NCBI GenBank assembly: GCA_036365455.1
Contig: JAWQUS010000030.1
Coordinates: 19,798,001-19,862,000, forward strand
Source: Macrosoma leucophasiata
Taxonomy: Eukaryota > Arthropoda > Insecta > Lepidoptera > Hedylidae
Direction of reading: 5' to 3'
DNA: 64,000 nt
How positions within the stretch are numbered: position 1 is the stretch's first letter; every line of letters starts with the position of its first letter. Positions 51,934 to 61,884 of the stretch are shown in pieces. The notes below the pieces were generated by a model that made no database searches, was not told the DNA's origin, and saw nothing but the letters and a program-made list of their open reading frames with translations. The translations under genes were made by a program, and so were the position numbers.

Positions 51934-52405
51934 TATACTTATAATAAATCTGTAGAAGTGTAAATTCTCTACATTAAAAATATTAAAAAAAATAATACCA
52001 GGGGATGTTACTAGATCGATACCGAACACAAATATGTAATTAGAAAAATTTTTGTCTGTCTGTCTGTCTGTCTGTTTGTTCAAGCATCACATAAAAACTA
52101 CCGGTGCGATTACAATGAAACTTGGTATGATTATACTTTAACCTTTGGCGCACAACACTGAGTACTTTTTATCCCGAAAAAATGTCTGTTTGTCTGTGTG
52201 TTTATGCACGCTAATATCAGAAACGGTTTACCCGCGGTTTTTAATAATATATTATGATAAGTTTCACTTAAATTTTAGTGTTTCTTTCATGGCAATCGGT
52301 TCAGAAATTAAAAAGTTATGTCAATTTAAAGAATCATATCGCACGTTTTCAAACTATTTTGTATCAATCTTCTATCTTTTTTAATTTTCCGTACCTAAAA
52401 GGTTT
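51934..52405 (-). repeat. Family N single copy
   Basis: CTATACTTATAATAAATCTG to the ATCTTCTATC region, the same block as in arm 2 of the giant inverted repeat (21186-21640), without the tandem array. Confidence 0.8.
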
Positions 52406-52411
52406 TTAGGT

Positions 52412-52883
52412 AAAGGAGATGGCGCGAGCTCGGCTCTGGTTCGTACACGTCCTCAAAAAATGGGTAAATTAAAGAAGAATCCGAAAAAAATACAATTAAT
52501 TTATTCAAGAATATATTTTAGAGTTACAACCACATTTAATTCAAACGATTTTATCATTTTCAACTATGTTAAATATGGCGGCGATACAGCCGACACTTGG
52601 GATCAATCGATTTTGATAGTATTTAGAAAATATTACTTTTTTCTCCAAGTACTATAAAAACAAAATACAATTAAAAAAATTAAAATGTCAAAATGACATC
52701 GCCCTATTCGCCATGTTGGTTTTGAGTTGCAATTCTAACTGAAAATAATGTTTTGTAACTGCAAACAAAGCTAAATAAGTGAAAACATGCAGTAGTGCAC
52801 GTTTTTATATTGATTTTGCCTGTTTAATGATATTGTGTACAATACATGGCCGAAGGTCCATACATTTTTGCAACATCTCCTTT
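52412..52883 (+). mobile_element. Family J TIR element, copy 2
   Basis: Ends AAAGGAGATGGCGC (one change and a shift from the consensus) and GCAACATCTCCTTT. Length about 472 bp; this is the simplest uninterrupted copy. Confidence 0.8.
52460..52657 (+). CDS. Short reading frame in family J, copy 2
   Basis: 65 codons: MGKLKKNPKKIQLIYSRIYF onward, then FNSNDFIIFNYVKYGGDTAD. It agrees with copy 3 over most of its length. See the caveat on constraint under copy 1. Confidence 0.25.
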   Translation: MGKLKKNPKKIQLIYSRIYFRVTTTFNSNDFIIFNYVKYGGDTADTWDQSILIVFRKYYFFLQVL

Positions 52884-52885
52884 AA

Positions 52886-53218
52886 ATGGAGCATTCCACT
52901 ATTTGCAAGGTACAAAGTTAAAACTTGGTACGAACTCTTTGAGCCTAACAAACAATACGTACATCTCTGTTTTTAGAAATCTGCTGCCATCCCCATATAC
53001 GAGGGAGTGAAAATTGTATTGGGATTTCCGCAGTGTTCAAGGTGGAAAGTCAAAAATTGGTATGCGGACACTTTGTTCCTAAGAAAACAGCATTTACTTA
53101 ATTTTTTTTTGGATATCTGCCTACCTCCCTAAAATAGCGGGTGGAGGTTTGTAGGAGCATTCCACAATTTTCAAGGCAGAAAATTAAAACTTGGCATACT
53201 GACTCTTTGAAATGTAAC
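52886..53218 (+). repeat. Dispersed repeat with internal duplication
   Basis: TGGAGCATTCCACTATTTGC near 52887 recurs as GGAGCATTCCACAATTTTCA near 53156. The second unit is cut by the SINE at 53219 and continues at 53423. Confidence 0.55.
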
Positions 53219-53422
53219 GTAACTTCACGCCTGTAGTCCCGAAGGGGTTGGCAGAAGTAAAGGCAATCATAATGCTTGCAAACACCGACTACCTATATGC
53301 CGGTTACGTTTGGGCCCAGGCTCGCCACCTGTTGACATCTCCGGACACATTACCAAACTTCGAGGTACTGAGAAATTTCCAGAAACTGGAAAAATCCCAA
53401 TAGAACCAGAGATAAAGGACTG
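53219..53422 (-). mobile_element. Family B SINE, partial
   Basis: GTAACTTCACGCCTGTAGTC, TTGACATCTCCGGACACATT and AGAAATTTCCAGAAACTGGA. The tRNA-like head is absent. Confidence 0.78.
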
Positions 53423-53811
53423 CCAAAAATTGGTATGCAGACTATTTGTCACTAAAAAAAAACAAGAAAAAGTTTATACAGAATTTTCTCATTTTTAGAC
53501 TATATGAAAATAGTTAGGTATACTTAAAGGTTTTGGATAACAATTGGAACTTGATTGGGACATTTCCGTGGGATCGTAAAATTTGAATTATTTATAAAAC
53601 GAAATCCACGTGCGCGAAACCGCGGGCAGCAGCTAGTTTTCAATAAATTACTTTTAGTAGAGTTAATACACTGTAGATCACCAAAATCTAAATAATTAGG
53701 CAATGCGATTCATAATTCTGTGGTATGTAAGACTTTAAATTTACATTGACTCTACGAAGCCATATTAAGTATCTATAATCTAAGAAATTGAAACAATAAA
53801 AAAAAAAACAG

Positions 53812-53875
53812 CTTCAGTAGCCAAGTGGTGGCGGGCTACTATATTTCGTCGGGTCCTGGGTTTGATTGGGACTAG
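53812..53875 (+). repeat. Family B head fragment
   Basis: GCTTCAGTAGCCAAGTGGTG and GGTCCTGGGTTTGATTGGG: A-box and B-box regions only. Confidence 0.6.
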
Positions 53876-54598
53876 GGTTACCATCCGACCGGATTAGTCC
53901 GGTCATGTCCCAACTTCTAGATCTTTGTTCGGCCCTACCTATTCTTTGTCCCGATTTTTATTTAGGTGGAGGAGGAATAAAACTTACATCGTAGTATCAA
54001 ATGAGTGTTTGATCTTTATTAACTTCCCACTCGTTTCGTATTTTTAAGGTTGTATTGAATCATCAACAATGATCTGACCGTTTAATCTGTTAAAATCTGA
54101 TCTTCTAATAAAATGTCCGGACTTTTTTTGAACTGTCAGGCTTTTTGTCAGGACTTTTAGGCAAGGTAAATTACCTTCTTTCATATTGCAATACTTCAAC
54201 ACTTGACAGTTATCAACTACAAAACAGTTACACTTCGATTATTGTGCTGAGATGACGCTGATCCACTTTTTCTTATACCGTTCCATTGGCATTCTTGGTT
54301 TCCTATAGACTCTGTTTAATGGCAAGACGTGCAAGTTTCAAAGAATTACGGTGAGAATATCAGATATATTTTTTTAATCAAACTAACAGTTGGTTTAATA
54401 AGTTATAATGCTGATTTGTGTTTTCTTATTTGTTGATTTTTATGGGGTCTTCACCTTGTGTTCTAAAAATCAATTTAAACACAATTGCGGAGATTTGAAC
54501 ACAGAATGTATTCATTTAGCTCTGCCTACATCTTCCAGAAATACAGACGTGTTATAAATAACGTTTCATCACTATATTATAAGCAATGTGTGTTTTAC
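53876..54598. other. Unassigned stretch
   Basis: GGTCCGG/CCGGACT-type short repeats near 53895-54125 are noticeable; no gene seen. Confidence 0.45.
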
Positions 54599-54745
54599 TG
54601 GTGGCAGAGTATTCTGTGTCGGAGGCCTACGGGATGGCAGCGCATTTAAATTTTACCTCTGGTTTTGGTGTAAATGTGTATAGGCAGCAGTGTTCACTTA
54701 CCATCAATATAAACTATTTGCTTGTTTACCACGATCATTTTTAGA
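54599..54745 (+). repeat. Family A, old copy with large deletion
   Basis: ACTGGTGGCAGAGTATTCTG joins GTCGGAGGCCTACGGGATGG, dropping the central 100 bp or so. Confidence 0.6.
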
Positions 54746-54796
54746 CGACATTTGAAAAATTCCCTTTACCACAAACACAGCACATTTTTTACTCTC

Positions 54797-54946
54797 TAAC
54801 TCTGAGTTGCACCAAGATATTTGTTAAAGTTAAAGTTATTGTAACATTTCACTTCCTTCTCTGACTTTAACAGAATTCTATAGGTATGAGAAGGATGTGA
54901 AATGTAACAGTAGCTTTAACAAACATCGTGGTGCAACCCAGGGTTA
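54797..54946. mobile_element. Short MITE with TAACTCTGAGTTGCACCA ends
   Basis: The left end TAACTCTGAGTTGCACCA and inverted right end TAACCCTGGGTTGCACCA extend into near-complementary arms of about 60 bp. CTC on both sides may be a 3-bp target duplication. Confidence 0.72.
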
Positions 54947-55420
54947 CTCTTTCACCAGTAAACAAAAGAATAAAGTTAAGCCGAGTATTCCAGCGCACAT
55001 AATTGTGCACTTTTCGCATAACATTCAATAAAGCCTTCGACAGCGTTGTGTTAACACCTCTGCAAGATCATGTTACTTGACACCAAACTACTGACAAACC
55101 TGTTGCTACAGACACCAACATGGCCTGACCACCATGCGTGAATTGGCGTTTATTTTATTTTGCTGTTAAAGGATATCTATCGCGGGAGTTTTTCAATATT
55201 TTGCTTTCTCAATAATTATGTTAATGGGTTGATAGAACTAAAAGTTATAATAGTGAAAGCGAGCGATGCATGCAGCAATGTTTGAGGCGTTTCTTAGGAT
55301 GATTAACCAAATTAACCAGTAACAATATGTTATTGTTATTGGTTAATTTGGGTAACCTACGAGTATATTGGTATATTATATTGAGAAAATAAGATGAGTT
55401 TTGGTCAGAAACTTCGAATA
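54947..55420. other. Unassigned stretch
   Basis: AACATATTGTTACTGG-type palindromic words near 55320-55345, no gene. Confidence 0.4.
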
Positions 55421-55428
55421 CTCACGAC

Positions 55429-55690
55429 CATAGAGCAACACCGGAGGGGAGTAGCCATATGCAGGCTTTCCCTTCTGTCAAAGTACAAGCCCAAATGGGC
55501 CTACGCCTGTCGCCTAGATGTTTAAATGTGTGCGTGACATTGTTTCTATATTTTGTTAAAGTCAAGGTGTGAGTTCCGTAGTAATAGACTAATAGATTTT
55601 TAAAAAATGATAGACTGTTTTGCATCGGTAATAAACGCTATGGCTACTCCCCTCCAGTCCGCCGCGGCCGGTGGCTCGTGTTGCTCTTTG
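55429..55690. mobile_element. Family I hAT-type MITE, 262 bp
   Basis: CATAGAGCAACAC and GTGTTGCTCTTTG are the termini; CTCACGAC at 55421-55428 and 55691-55698 is an 8-bp target duplication. CCGGAGGGGAGTAGCCATAT and its near-complement ATGGCTACTCCCCTCC extend the inverted repeat. Confidence 0.88.
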
Positions 55691-55914
55691 CTCACGACCA
55701 ATAACGACTAAGGACGAAGGACCAGGACATTTTTTTTATCACATGAAAATGGCACCATCTGGGAAGTATGTTTATATATCTTAACTTAAACAGTTGCAGT
55801 TGAACAAGCCATCTTAATCAATCAGATAAGTGAAACGCCTGAAAGTCCCATTCTAATTAAAATGAAGCCACATGATAATCTGAAGAGTTTTAAAGGTTAA
55901 TTAACAAAAATTTG

Positions 55915-56696
55915 CAGTGGCGCAGCTAGCGAGAAGCGGGGCGGGTCGGCCCGCACCGGGTGTCACCCATTTGGGGGGTGACACCCTCTCTTCATTTATT
56001 TATATCTTTATTTCCATACTGTTTAAGGTATTGTATATTATATTTGTTTAATTAATTGTTTTTGTTGCTGCTCAACAGTATGTCCCCGAAGGGTAAGTCT
56101 CCTCCATCTTATTCCAAGGTCTCCTGTCTTGATCCACCAGGATCCATTTACCCCAGCTATTTTCACAATGTCATCGGCCCATCTTTTCATTGGCCGGCTG
56201 TGGGGACCGAGCCATTTTGTCAAGTGTTTGGTCCATCTCTTGTCAGTATACCTTGATATGTGTCCAGCACATCCAGTGTGTCCACACACACCCACCCTCT
56301 CAATTGTTTTAAACTTTCACGATTTGTATTACACTCGACGTTTCGTCCGTAATGCAACGGCCGTGGTCACGAGTAGACTCGACGCTAGACTCGAGGTAAA
56401 TACTTCGATTAAAATAGTACGCGATTAAGTCCCGTTTATTGTACACACACCCTCTCTTTAAATAACCCAAATTTGCGCTGTTTAGACGTGAAAGCGCAAC
56501 ACAAAACTCACTTTCGCACTTATAATACCAGGGGGCGCCAGAGGCAGAATTTGCTCAAATCAGGGGTACAACGGCGGCGAATGGAGAAATAAGATACAAA
56601 AGGATACTTTTTTGCTCATCCTTTTTCATTGCTTTCATTTGCTCCATTTGCCCGAGAGCCCCGGGAGGCCGGAAGCCCATGTTAGCTACGCCACTG
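55915..56696. mobile_element. hAT-type MITE (CAGTGGCGCAGCTAGC ends) split by a LINE
   Basis: CAGTGGCGCAGCTAGC on the left and GTTAGCTACGCCACTG on the right are terminal inverted repeats. AAAATTTG at 55907-55914 and AAAATGTG at 56697-56704 make an 8-bp duplication with one mismatch. Without the inner LINE fragment it is about 330 bp and contains a GGGTGTCACCC palindrome. Confidence 0.8.
55993..56446 (-). pseudogene. LINE C-terminal fragment inserted in the MITE
   Basis: ACACCCTCTCTT at 55981-55992 and 56447-56458 is a 12-bp target duplication. The minus frame 56295-56038 reads DKRWTKHLTKWLGP, MKRWADDIVKIAG and IRWRRLTLRG, the C-terminal signature of RTE/jockey-type LINE proteins (RWxDDIxKxAG). 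The 5' part (56300-56446) is non-coding, with CGAGTCTACTCGTGACCACG, so the copy may be rearranged. Confidence 0.82.
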
Positions 56697-56739
56697 AAAA
56701 TGTGCACCCTGCTATAAGAGCTACTGTATTCTGGCCCAT

Positions 56740-56933
56740 TTTTTTATATAATGGACATGGCAAACAAGCATGCAGTTCACATTGATGTTAAGTAATGATT
56801 GCAGCCTATAGACATCCACACATAGACCAAGGTCAAAATGCAGATGCGTTACCACTCCTGCAGATGCGTTACCACTCCTGAGGCCTAAGGTGTTATGCCC
56901 CTGTTCCGGAAATTACTGGGCCGTACATAATAC
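56740..56933 (-). repeat. Family A, with a 20-bp tandem duplication
   Basis: CAGATGCGTTACCACTCCTG is present twice in a row at 56839-56878. The 5' third is missing. Confidence 0.85.
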
Positions 56934-57466
56934 AGTACGCCCATCATGAAGAGTTCTTAATATCTTGTCTTGTAACATAATATGTCAATGACCTTACGGT
57001 TTACAAGCATTGTCTAAGTCCAGTTCTGAAGTGCAAACCCAGTGAATATCTAGTACAATGAACAAGAGATTTTCCATTGCGACTGTCTAAAAGGAAATGG
57101 GTAGAATGTTCAACTAGCGTGCCTTTTCATGGCTTCATTAAATTATGTGTGTTTGAATGCTGCTAGAACGAACTAGTGATCTTAGGCAGCAGTGGTGGAT
57201 CCACTGCTGCCTAAGATCACTAGTTCGATGCCCTAATTGAGGAGTAGGTAAAATCCGACCACGTGTCAGTCGGAACCGAGCATGCAGGGTCCGTATCTAT
57301 AAAATCCGTATCAATCTCTATAAAATACAGCAAAATATCACTTTTTTTCATGAGAACAAAATATTTACTGTGGGTATTTCAATTTAATTATTTATTTTTT
57401 AAGCGAAATGATTGCCACTGTGATGATATGATTACTACAGGGACCATAACCACTTTATCTTTAAGT
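56934..57466. other. Unassigned, with a palindrome
   Basis: CGAACTAGTGATCTTAGGCA and its complement TGCCTAAGATCACTAGTTCG flank a GCAGTGGTGGATCCACTGC core at about 57168-57231, a near-perfect inverted repeat with stem over 28 bp. Confidence 0.6.
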
Positions 57467-57571
57467 AACCGGAAGAAACACGAGAGTGCCGAACACTACT
57501 ACTTGGCAGCAGACAGATTAATGCGTTGTTGCCTACGCCTTCGAACTCCGACTCTGGTACTCTACACCAGT
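57467..57571 (-). repeat. Family A 5' part, variant subfamily
   Basis: CACGAGAGTGCCGAACACTA to GGTACTCTACACCAGTAAA. Confidence 0.7.
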
Positions 57572-57580
57572 AAAGTTTTT

Positions 57581-57825
57581 ACTGGTGGTAGAGCTTCAGT
57601 GACGGAGCTCGCAGGCGTAGGCACCACCGCATTACCTAATATACTTGCCGCTAAATGGTAGTGTTCAGCACTATCGTGTTGTATAATACCTAATGCCTCA
57701 GGAGTGGCAGCGCATCTGCATTTTGACCTCTGGTCATGGTGTGGGTGTCTATAGGCTGCAGTCATCACTTAACATCAATGTGAACTGCACGCCTGTTTGC
57801 CACTTTTATAACATAAAAAAAAAAG
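57581..57825 (+). repeat. Family A with internal deletion
   Basis: Canonical start; CACTATCGTGTTGTATAATA shows loss of the GGTCAGG-GGCACAG region. It faces the minus copy at 57467, a further inverted pair. Confidence 0.85.
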
Positions 57826-58340
57826 AAAATAAAATAAATACAAAAGATTTTCTGTACAATCAACAAGCTGACATGAAATATAATTTATTGCAAACAGTTG
57901 AGAATTGAAGAGTAAATATTGAAATAGATAGCTGATATTGTAAAATAAAAGCAAATAAGTGGCAGTGGTTTCTGGTGTTTCTGCGATACCGGTGCTGTGG
58001 TTGACTACAAAATAATAAAAAAGTTTGCGGTTTGACATGCGTCGCTGGCGGATTAAGACTCGGCCGCGCTAGTGCGACTAATAAGTAATATTAAGTAATA
58101 TGAAGTTCAATACAAAAAACAGGAAAGTAAAACAACAAGGCTATGACCTAGTACCTACCTATGTACAAAAAGTTGCAGCTAATTCTAAAAAAAATCAAAA
58201 AGAGATTTAAAAAAATAACCGTGTTATATAAAAATGATTCCGATGAATTAAGAACCTATTCCTTTTTTTTTTAAGTTAAAAATAAAAAAGTATCATAATT
58301 GGCAAATCGTAAGGGGTGTGCCTGCACGACTCGGAATTTT
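57826..58340. other. Unassigned AT-rich stretch
   Basis: No gene or repeat supported; the minus frame 57775-58038 is phenylalanine-rich and spurious. Confidence 0.5.
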
Positions 58341-58341
58341 C

Positions 58342-58630
58342 ACTGGTGGTAGAGCTCCAGTGACGGAGCTCGCGGGCGTAGGCCTAATATTTATTACCTA
58401 ATATACTTGCCGCTAAATGGTAGTGTTCAGCACTATCGTGTTCCGGTCAGGTGGTAATGTACGGCCCTGTAATTTCCGGCACAGAGGCATAACACCTTAG
58501 GCCTCAGGAGTGGCAACGCATCTGCATTTTGACCTTGGTCTTTGTGTGGGTGTCTATAGGCTGCAGTCATCACTTAACATCAATGTGAACTGCATGCTTG
58601 TTTGCCAATTCCATAACATAAAAAAAAAAT
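58342..58630 (+). repeat. Family A, full copy
   Basis: Canonical start; GGCCTAATATTTATTACCTA replaces the CACCACCGCATTACC block. Confidence 0.87.
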
Positions 58631-58855
58631 ATATATAATGAGAGTGAATTTTAACGATGCGCGCGCACACCTACAGATAAAAACGTCTGAAGTTCGTTGC
58701 TTAATAGATAAATGCAACAGTCTGAAGTTAAGTTGCTAAACTTTTTTATTGTTTTGTTTTATTTTGATAGGTACATTGGATTGTTACGCTAAAGAAGTAT
58801 AACATCTTACGTGCGTATATAAATACACATACTGTTTTTTTTTCCTTTTGTACAG

Positions 58856-59065
58856 TTCGATATATCAGGTCATGGATCAGGTTCAGTGCAAAATCACTCT
58901 AAATGTTCACGATCGGGCCTGATTGCTGCGCCTGCGCTGTTGGTTTTCGTAACCGCATGCACCGCGCAACAGAAAATTGAGCCGGTATTACAGAAAACTA
59001 TGTGAAGCCTGACAATATCTTACTAAACTATCAAATAACTAGTCATTATTTATTGGAAAAATAAA
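58856..59065 (+). other. Candidate terminal exon of a host gene (GPI- or membrane-anchored protein)
   Basis: A pyrimidine run (58835-58849) followed by TTGTACAG makes a strong splice acceptor at 58855/58856. The frame then reads FDISGHGSGSVQNHSKCSRS, GLIAAPALLVFVTACTAQQK and IEPVLQKTM, with a stop at 59003. AATAAA lies at 59060-59065. SGHGSG resembles glycosaminoglycan attachment sites, and a 15-residue hydrophobic stretch follows, as in the tails of GPI-anchored proteoglycans such as glypicans; nine or more polar residues after it are unusual for a GPI signal. The middle is GC-rich compared with its surroundings. The upstream exons are outside the window or unseen. Product uncertain. Confidence 0.4.
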
Positions 59066-59337
59066 ATTTACTCCCATTTATTTCAGACTAGTGATTTACC
59101 GCCATCTCAAGGTATATATTAAAAGGTCTATGTGATACTTTGGCACCCAATTGGTGAAGAATTTTCAAAATCAGTTCAATAATTTTTGAGTTTATTCATT
59201 ACAACAGAAATGCAGGTATCATAAAGATGATGCAAATTTTGAGCCCATCTTCCAACATCTACTTACATGTAATATACCATCAGATAGGTATTATTGAGTT
59301 TCAAAAGTAACTAGGTACGGCATCAAATTAGCAAATA
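59066..59337. other. Unassigned stretch downstream of the candidate exon
   Basis: ACTAGTGATTTACCGCCATC near 59089 resembles starts of other repeats; nothing further supported. Confidence 0.4.
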
Positions 59338-59478
59338 TGGCCCCATAATAACTATCACGGAGACATAATAATTAAGGTCTCAGGAGTGGCAACATATCTG
59401 CATTTTGACCTCTTGTCTTTGTGTGGGTATCCATACGCTTTAATATGAATGTAAACAGCATGCTTGTTTGCCGCCTTA
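59338..59478 (+). repeat. Family A, variant, 3' half
   Basis: ACGGAGACATAATAATTAAG to AACAGCATGCTTGTTTGCCG. Confidence 0.7.
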
Positions 59479-59507
59479 AGCCTAGCAAATTGGCTGTGTG
59501 AACGGAC

Positions 59508-59699
59508 CATAGAGCAACGCGGCCCACCGGTCGCGGCGGACCGGAGGGGAGTAACTCACACCTTGACTTTAACAAAGTACAGAAACAATTTCACGCACAC
59601 ATTTAAACATCTAGGCGACAGGTATAGCCCCATTCGGGCTTGTACTTTGACAGAGGGGAAAGCTTGCATATGGCTACTCCCCTCCGGTGTTGCTCTATG
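59508..59699. mobile_element. Family I hAT-type MITE, 192 bp
   Basis: The termini CATAGAGCAAC and GTTGCTCTATG are perfect inverted repeats. GAACGGAC at 59500-59507 and 59700-59707 is an exact 8-bp target duplication. Confidence 0.9.
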
Positions 59700-59884
59700 G
59701 AACGGACAGACAGACTAGTCATCATATTACGATTTTATTCTCTTTTTGAGGTACAAACAGAACCCTAAAAACAATTTCAAAACACCCCTATTGTTTTTAC
59801 TTGACACAATTAATCCAATTTTGTTCCTGGGGTTATTTAACAAAGATAAGGATCACAATTTGTGTTCCGATAATAAAGTCGTAT

Positions 59885-60116
59885 ACACAAAGTTCGTGAT
59901 CGCGGCTCACGTCGTGATAGTGATAGGAACTGTATTTATTATTGTTTATAACTATTGTTTTATGTGAAAGTGCAGCTTGCAGAAACAAGCTTGCAGAACG
60001 CATTAGAAATAGAAATAGAAATAGAAAAGAATTCGTGCGAGCTCGCAGTATTTACGAGGCAATGCGAATTCGCAGTTATACGAGTATATATGTGAGAGCC
60101 CTTAAGGTCTGTATAA
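59885..60116 (+). repeat. Family M repeat, copy 1
   Basis: ACAAAGTTCGTGATCGCGGC and TATTTATTATTGTTTATA recur at 60995-61060; a TTTTCGATTT and ACTCTTCAATAA continuation resumes at about 60563-60622 after the SINE. An (AATAG)-like run, AGAAATAGAAATAGAAATAG, lies near 60005. Confidence 0.55.
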
Positions 60117-60125
60117 GAGGTGAAC

Positions 60126-60492
60126 GAAGTGCGCATAGCCCCGCGGCTGGTGTAGATCGTAAGCGATCTACTCGGTTAAACGATACGGGCGCGGTCGGGT
60201 GTGTGATGGGTGACCGTTAGTGGCAAGTTAAAGAAAATGCGCGTTTCCGTGGTTCGGAGGGCACGTTAAACAGTCGGTCTCGGTTTCTATTGATAGATAG
60301 CAGTCGTTAAACCTTGTCGGAAGCCTTATGGACGGTATGAAAACATCCCGAATCGGATTGGCCACTAACCCGTATCTCCACCAACCCGCATTGGAGCAGC
60401 GTGGTGGAGTAAGCTGCAGGCCTCCCTACCAAAAAGGGGAAAGACTCATGCCCAACAGTGGGACGTTTCAAGGGTTGCCATTATTATTATAT
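60126..60492 (+). mobile_element. Family D SINE, full
   Basis: GAGGTGAAC at 60117-60125 and 60493-60501 is a 9-bp target duplication. The 5' end reads GAAGTGCGCATAGCCCCGCG and the 3' end GGGTTGCCATTATTATTATA. This defines the family at about 367 bp. Confidence 0.88.
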
Positions 60493-60619
60493 GAGGTGAA
60501 CCAAATAATCTGACGGCATCCCGATCAGCCTTATTTTGAGCCCTCTTTTGTCTTTTCTTCTTGGTTGTTTTCGATTTGAACTTTAGTCAATGAAACTTTT
60601 TTGTTTACTTACTCTTCAA

Positions 60620-60815
60620 TAAGTAGTCTGCCCCACACTATGTATAAACCTGTGTCTTGAGCCATTGCCGTTGTACACATACAACACATACACAAACACC
60701 CAGACCCAAAACAAATATCTGTAGGCCATACAAATATTTGGGTGGTGCGGGATCGAACCCAAGACCCTTCGAATCAAACGGTCATCTCAAACCGCTGCAG
60801 TAACCGGGTCGTCAA
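60620..60815 (-). mobile_element. Family C SINE, nearly full
   Basis: ACTATGTATAAACCTGTGTC, CACCCAGACCCAAAACAAAT and a tRNA-like head (GTGCGGGATCGAACCCAAGA to CAGTAACCGGGTCGTC). The B-box complement GGATCGAACCC is intact. Confidence 0.82.
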
Positions 60816-60994
60816 ATTCAATTAACATTTTATTTTGTTTACTCTTCAGCAGGATTTCGTTCAGGGAATCGAATTCAGAACCTCAAATATAGCTGTAGCT
60901 TCCTACTTACACTAATTAAAAGAAAACTTCTTTGTCTTTAGGGGGGAAATTAGGCTCCAATATTGGGCATTTATTACAATGAAGGTCCTCTTAA

Positions 60995-61200
60995 ACACAC
61001 AGTTCGTGATCGCGGCCGAATCGATGTCGTGACAACTGCTATGTTTATTATTGTTTATAGTGATCGTGTGCACTGACCCGCGGACTTGTATCGCGCCATG
61101 GTTTCAAGTTTCCTCTATTGTTTTTGGTATTTTCGATTTCAACAATTCGATCAACTTTTGTTTGGTTAACTCTTCAATAAACTTTGTCTTTTTTGGTTAC
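60995..61200 (+). repeat. Family M repeat, copy 2
   Basis: ACACAGTTCGTGATCGCGGC through TGTTTATTATTGTTTATAGT and AACTCTTCAATAAACTTTGT. Confidence 0.55.
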
Positions 61201-61370
61201 CACGTAATTTCACCTTTAATGTATTCCCAGAACAGAAGGCATACATTAAAGCATATATTCAGACATCCACGATTGGCCAAAAACGTTTCGTCCCATGTAA
61301 TAGGTCACGAGCATATTTTTTTAAAGGAGATGTTGCGAGCTCGGCTCTGGTTCGTACATGTTCTCAAAAA

Positions 61371-61571
61371 ATGGGTAAATTAAAGAAGAATCCGAAAAAA
61401 ATACAATTAATTTATTCAAGAATATATTTTAGAGTTACAATTACATTTAATTCAAACGATTTTATCATTTTCAACTATGTTCAACATGGCAGCGATACGG
61501 CCGACGCTTGGGATCAATCGATTTCGTTAGTATTAAGAAACTATAACTTTTTTTCTCCAAGTACTATATAA
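61371..61571 (+). CDS. Short reading frame in family J, copy 3
   Basis: 66 codons: MGKLKKNPKKIQLIYSRIYF, then ITFNSNDFIIFNYVQHGSD. It differs from copy 2 by several replacements after residue 45. Confidence 0.25.
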   Translation: MGKLKKNPKKIQLIYSRIYFRVTITFNSNDFIIFNYVQHGSDTADAWDQSISLVLRNYNFFSPSTI

Positions 61572-61681
61572 TCAAAAAACAATTAAAAAATGAAAATTTC
61601 AAAATGACATCGCCCGCCATATTCGCCATGTTGGTTATGAGTTGCAATTCTAACTGCAAATAATATTTTGTAACTGCAACA

Positions 61682-61884
61682 AAAAAAATACGCTTACACT
61701 CACAGCCCCACAGTAGGTATACACCTGTGTCGTGGGTGCCGTTGTACACAAACAACACAAGCACAAACAACCAGACCCGAAACAAATATCTGTAGGCCAT
61801 AAAAACATTTGTCCCGGTGCGGGGATCGAACCCGCATGGGTTCACACCGCTGGACTAACCGGATCGTCCCGGGTCGGGCCGGGC
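61682..61884 (-). mobile_element. Family C SINE inside family J
   Basis: TTACACTCACAGCCCCACAG to CGGTGCGGGGATCGAACCCG and TGGACTAACCGGATCGTCCC. The tRNA-like head is the best preserved of the family. Confidence 0.85.
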
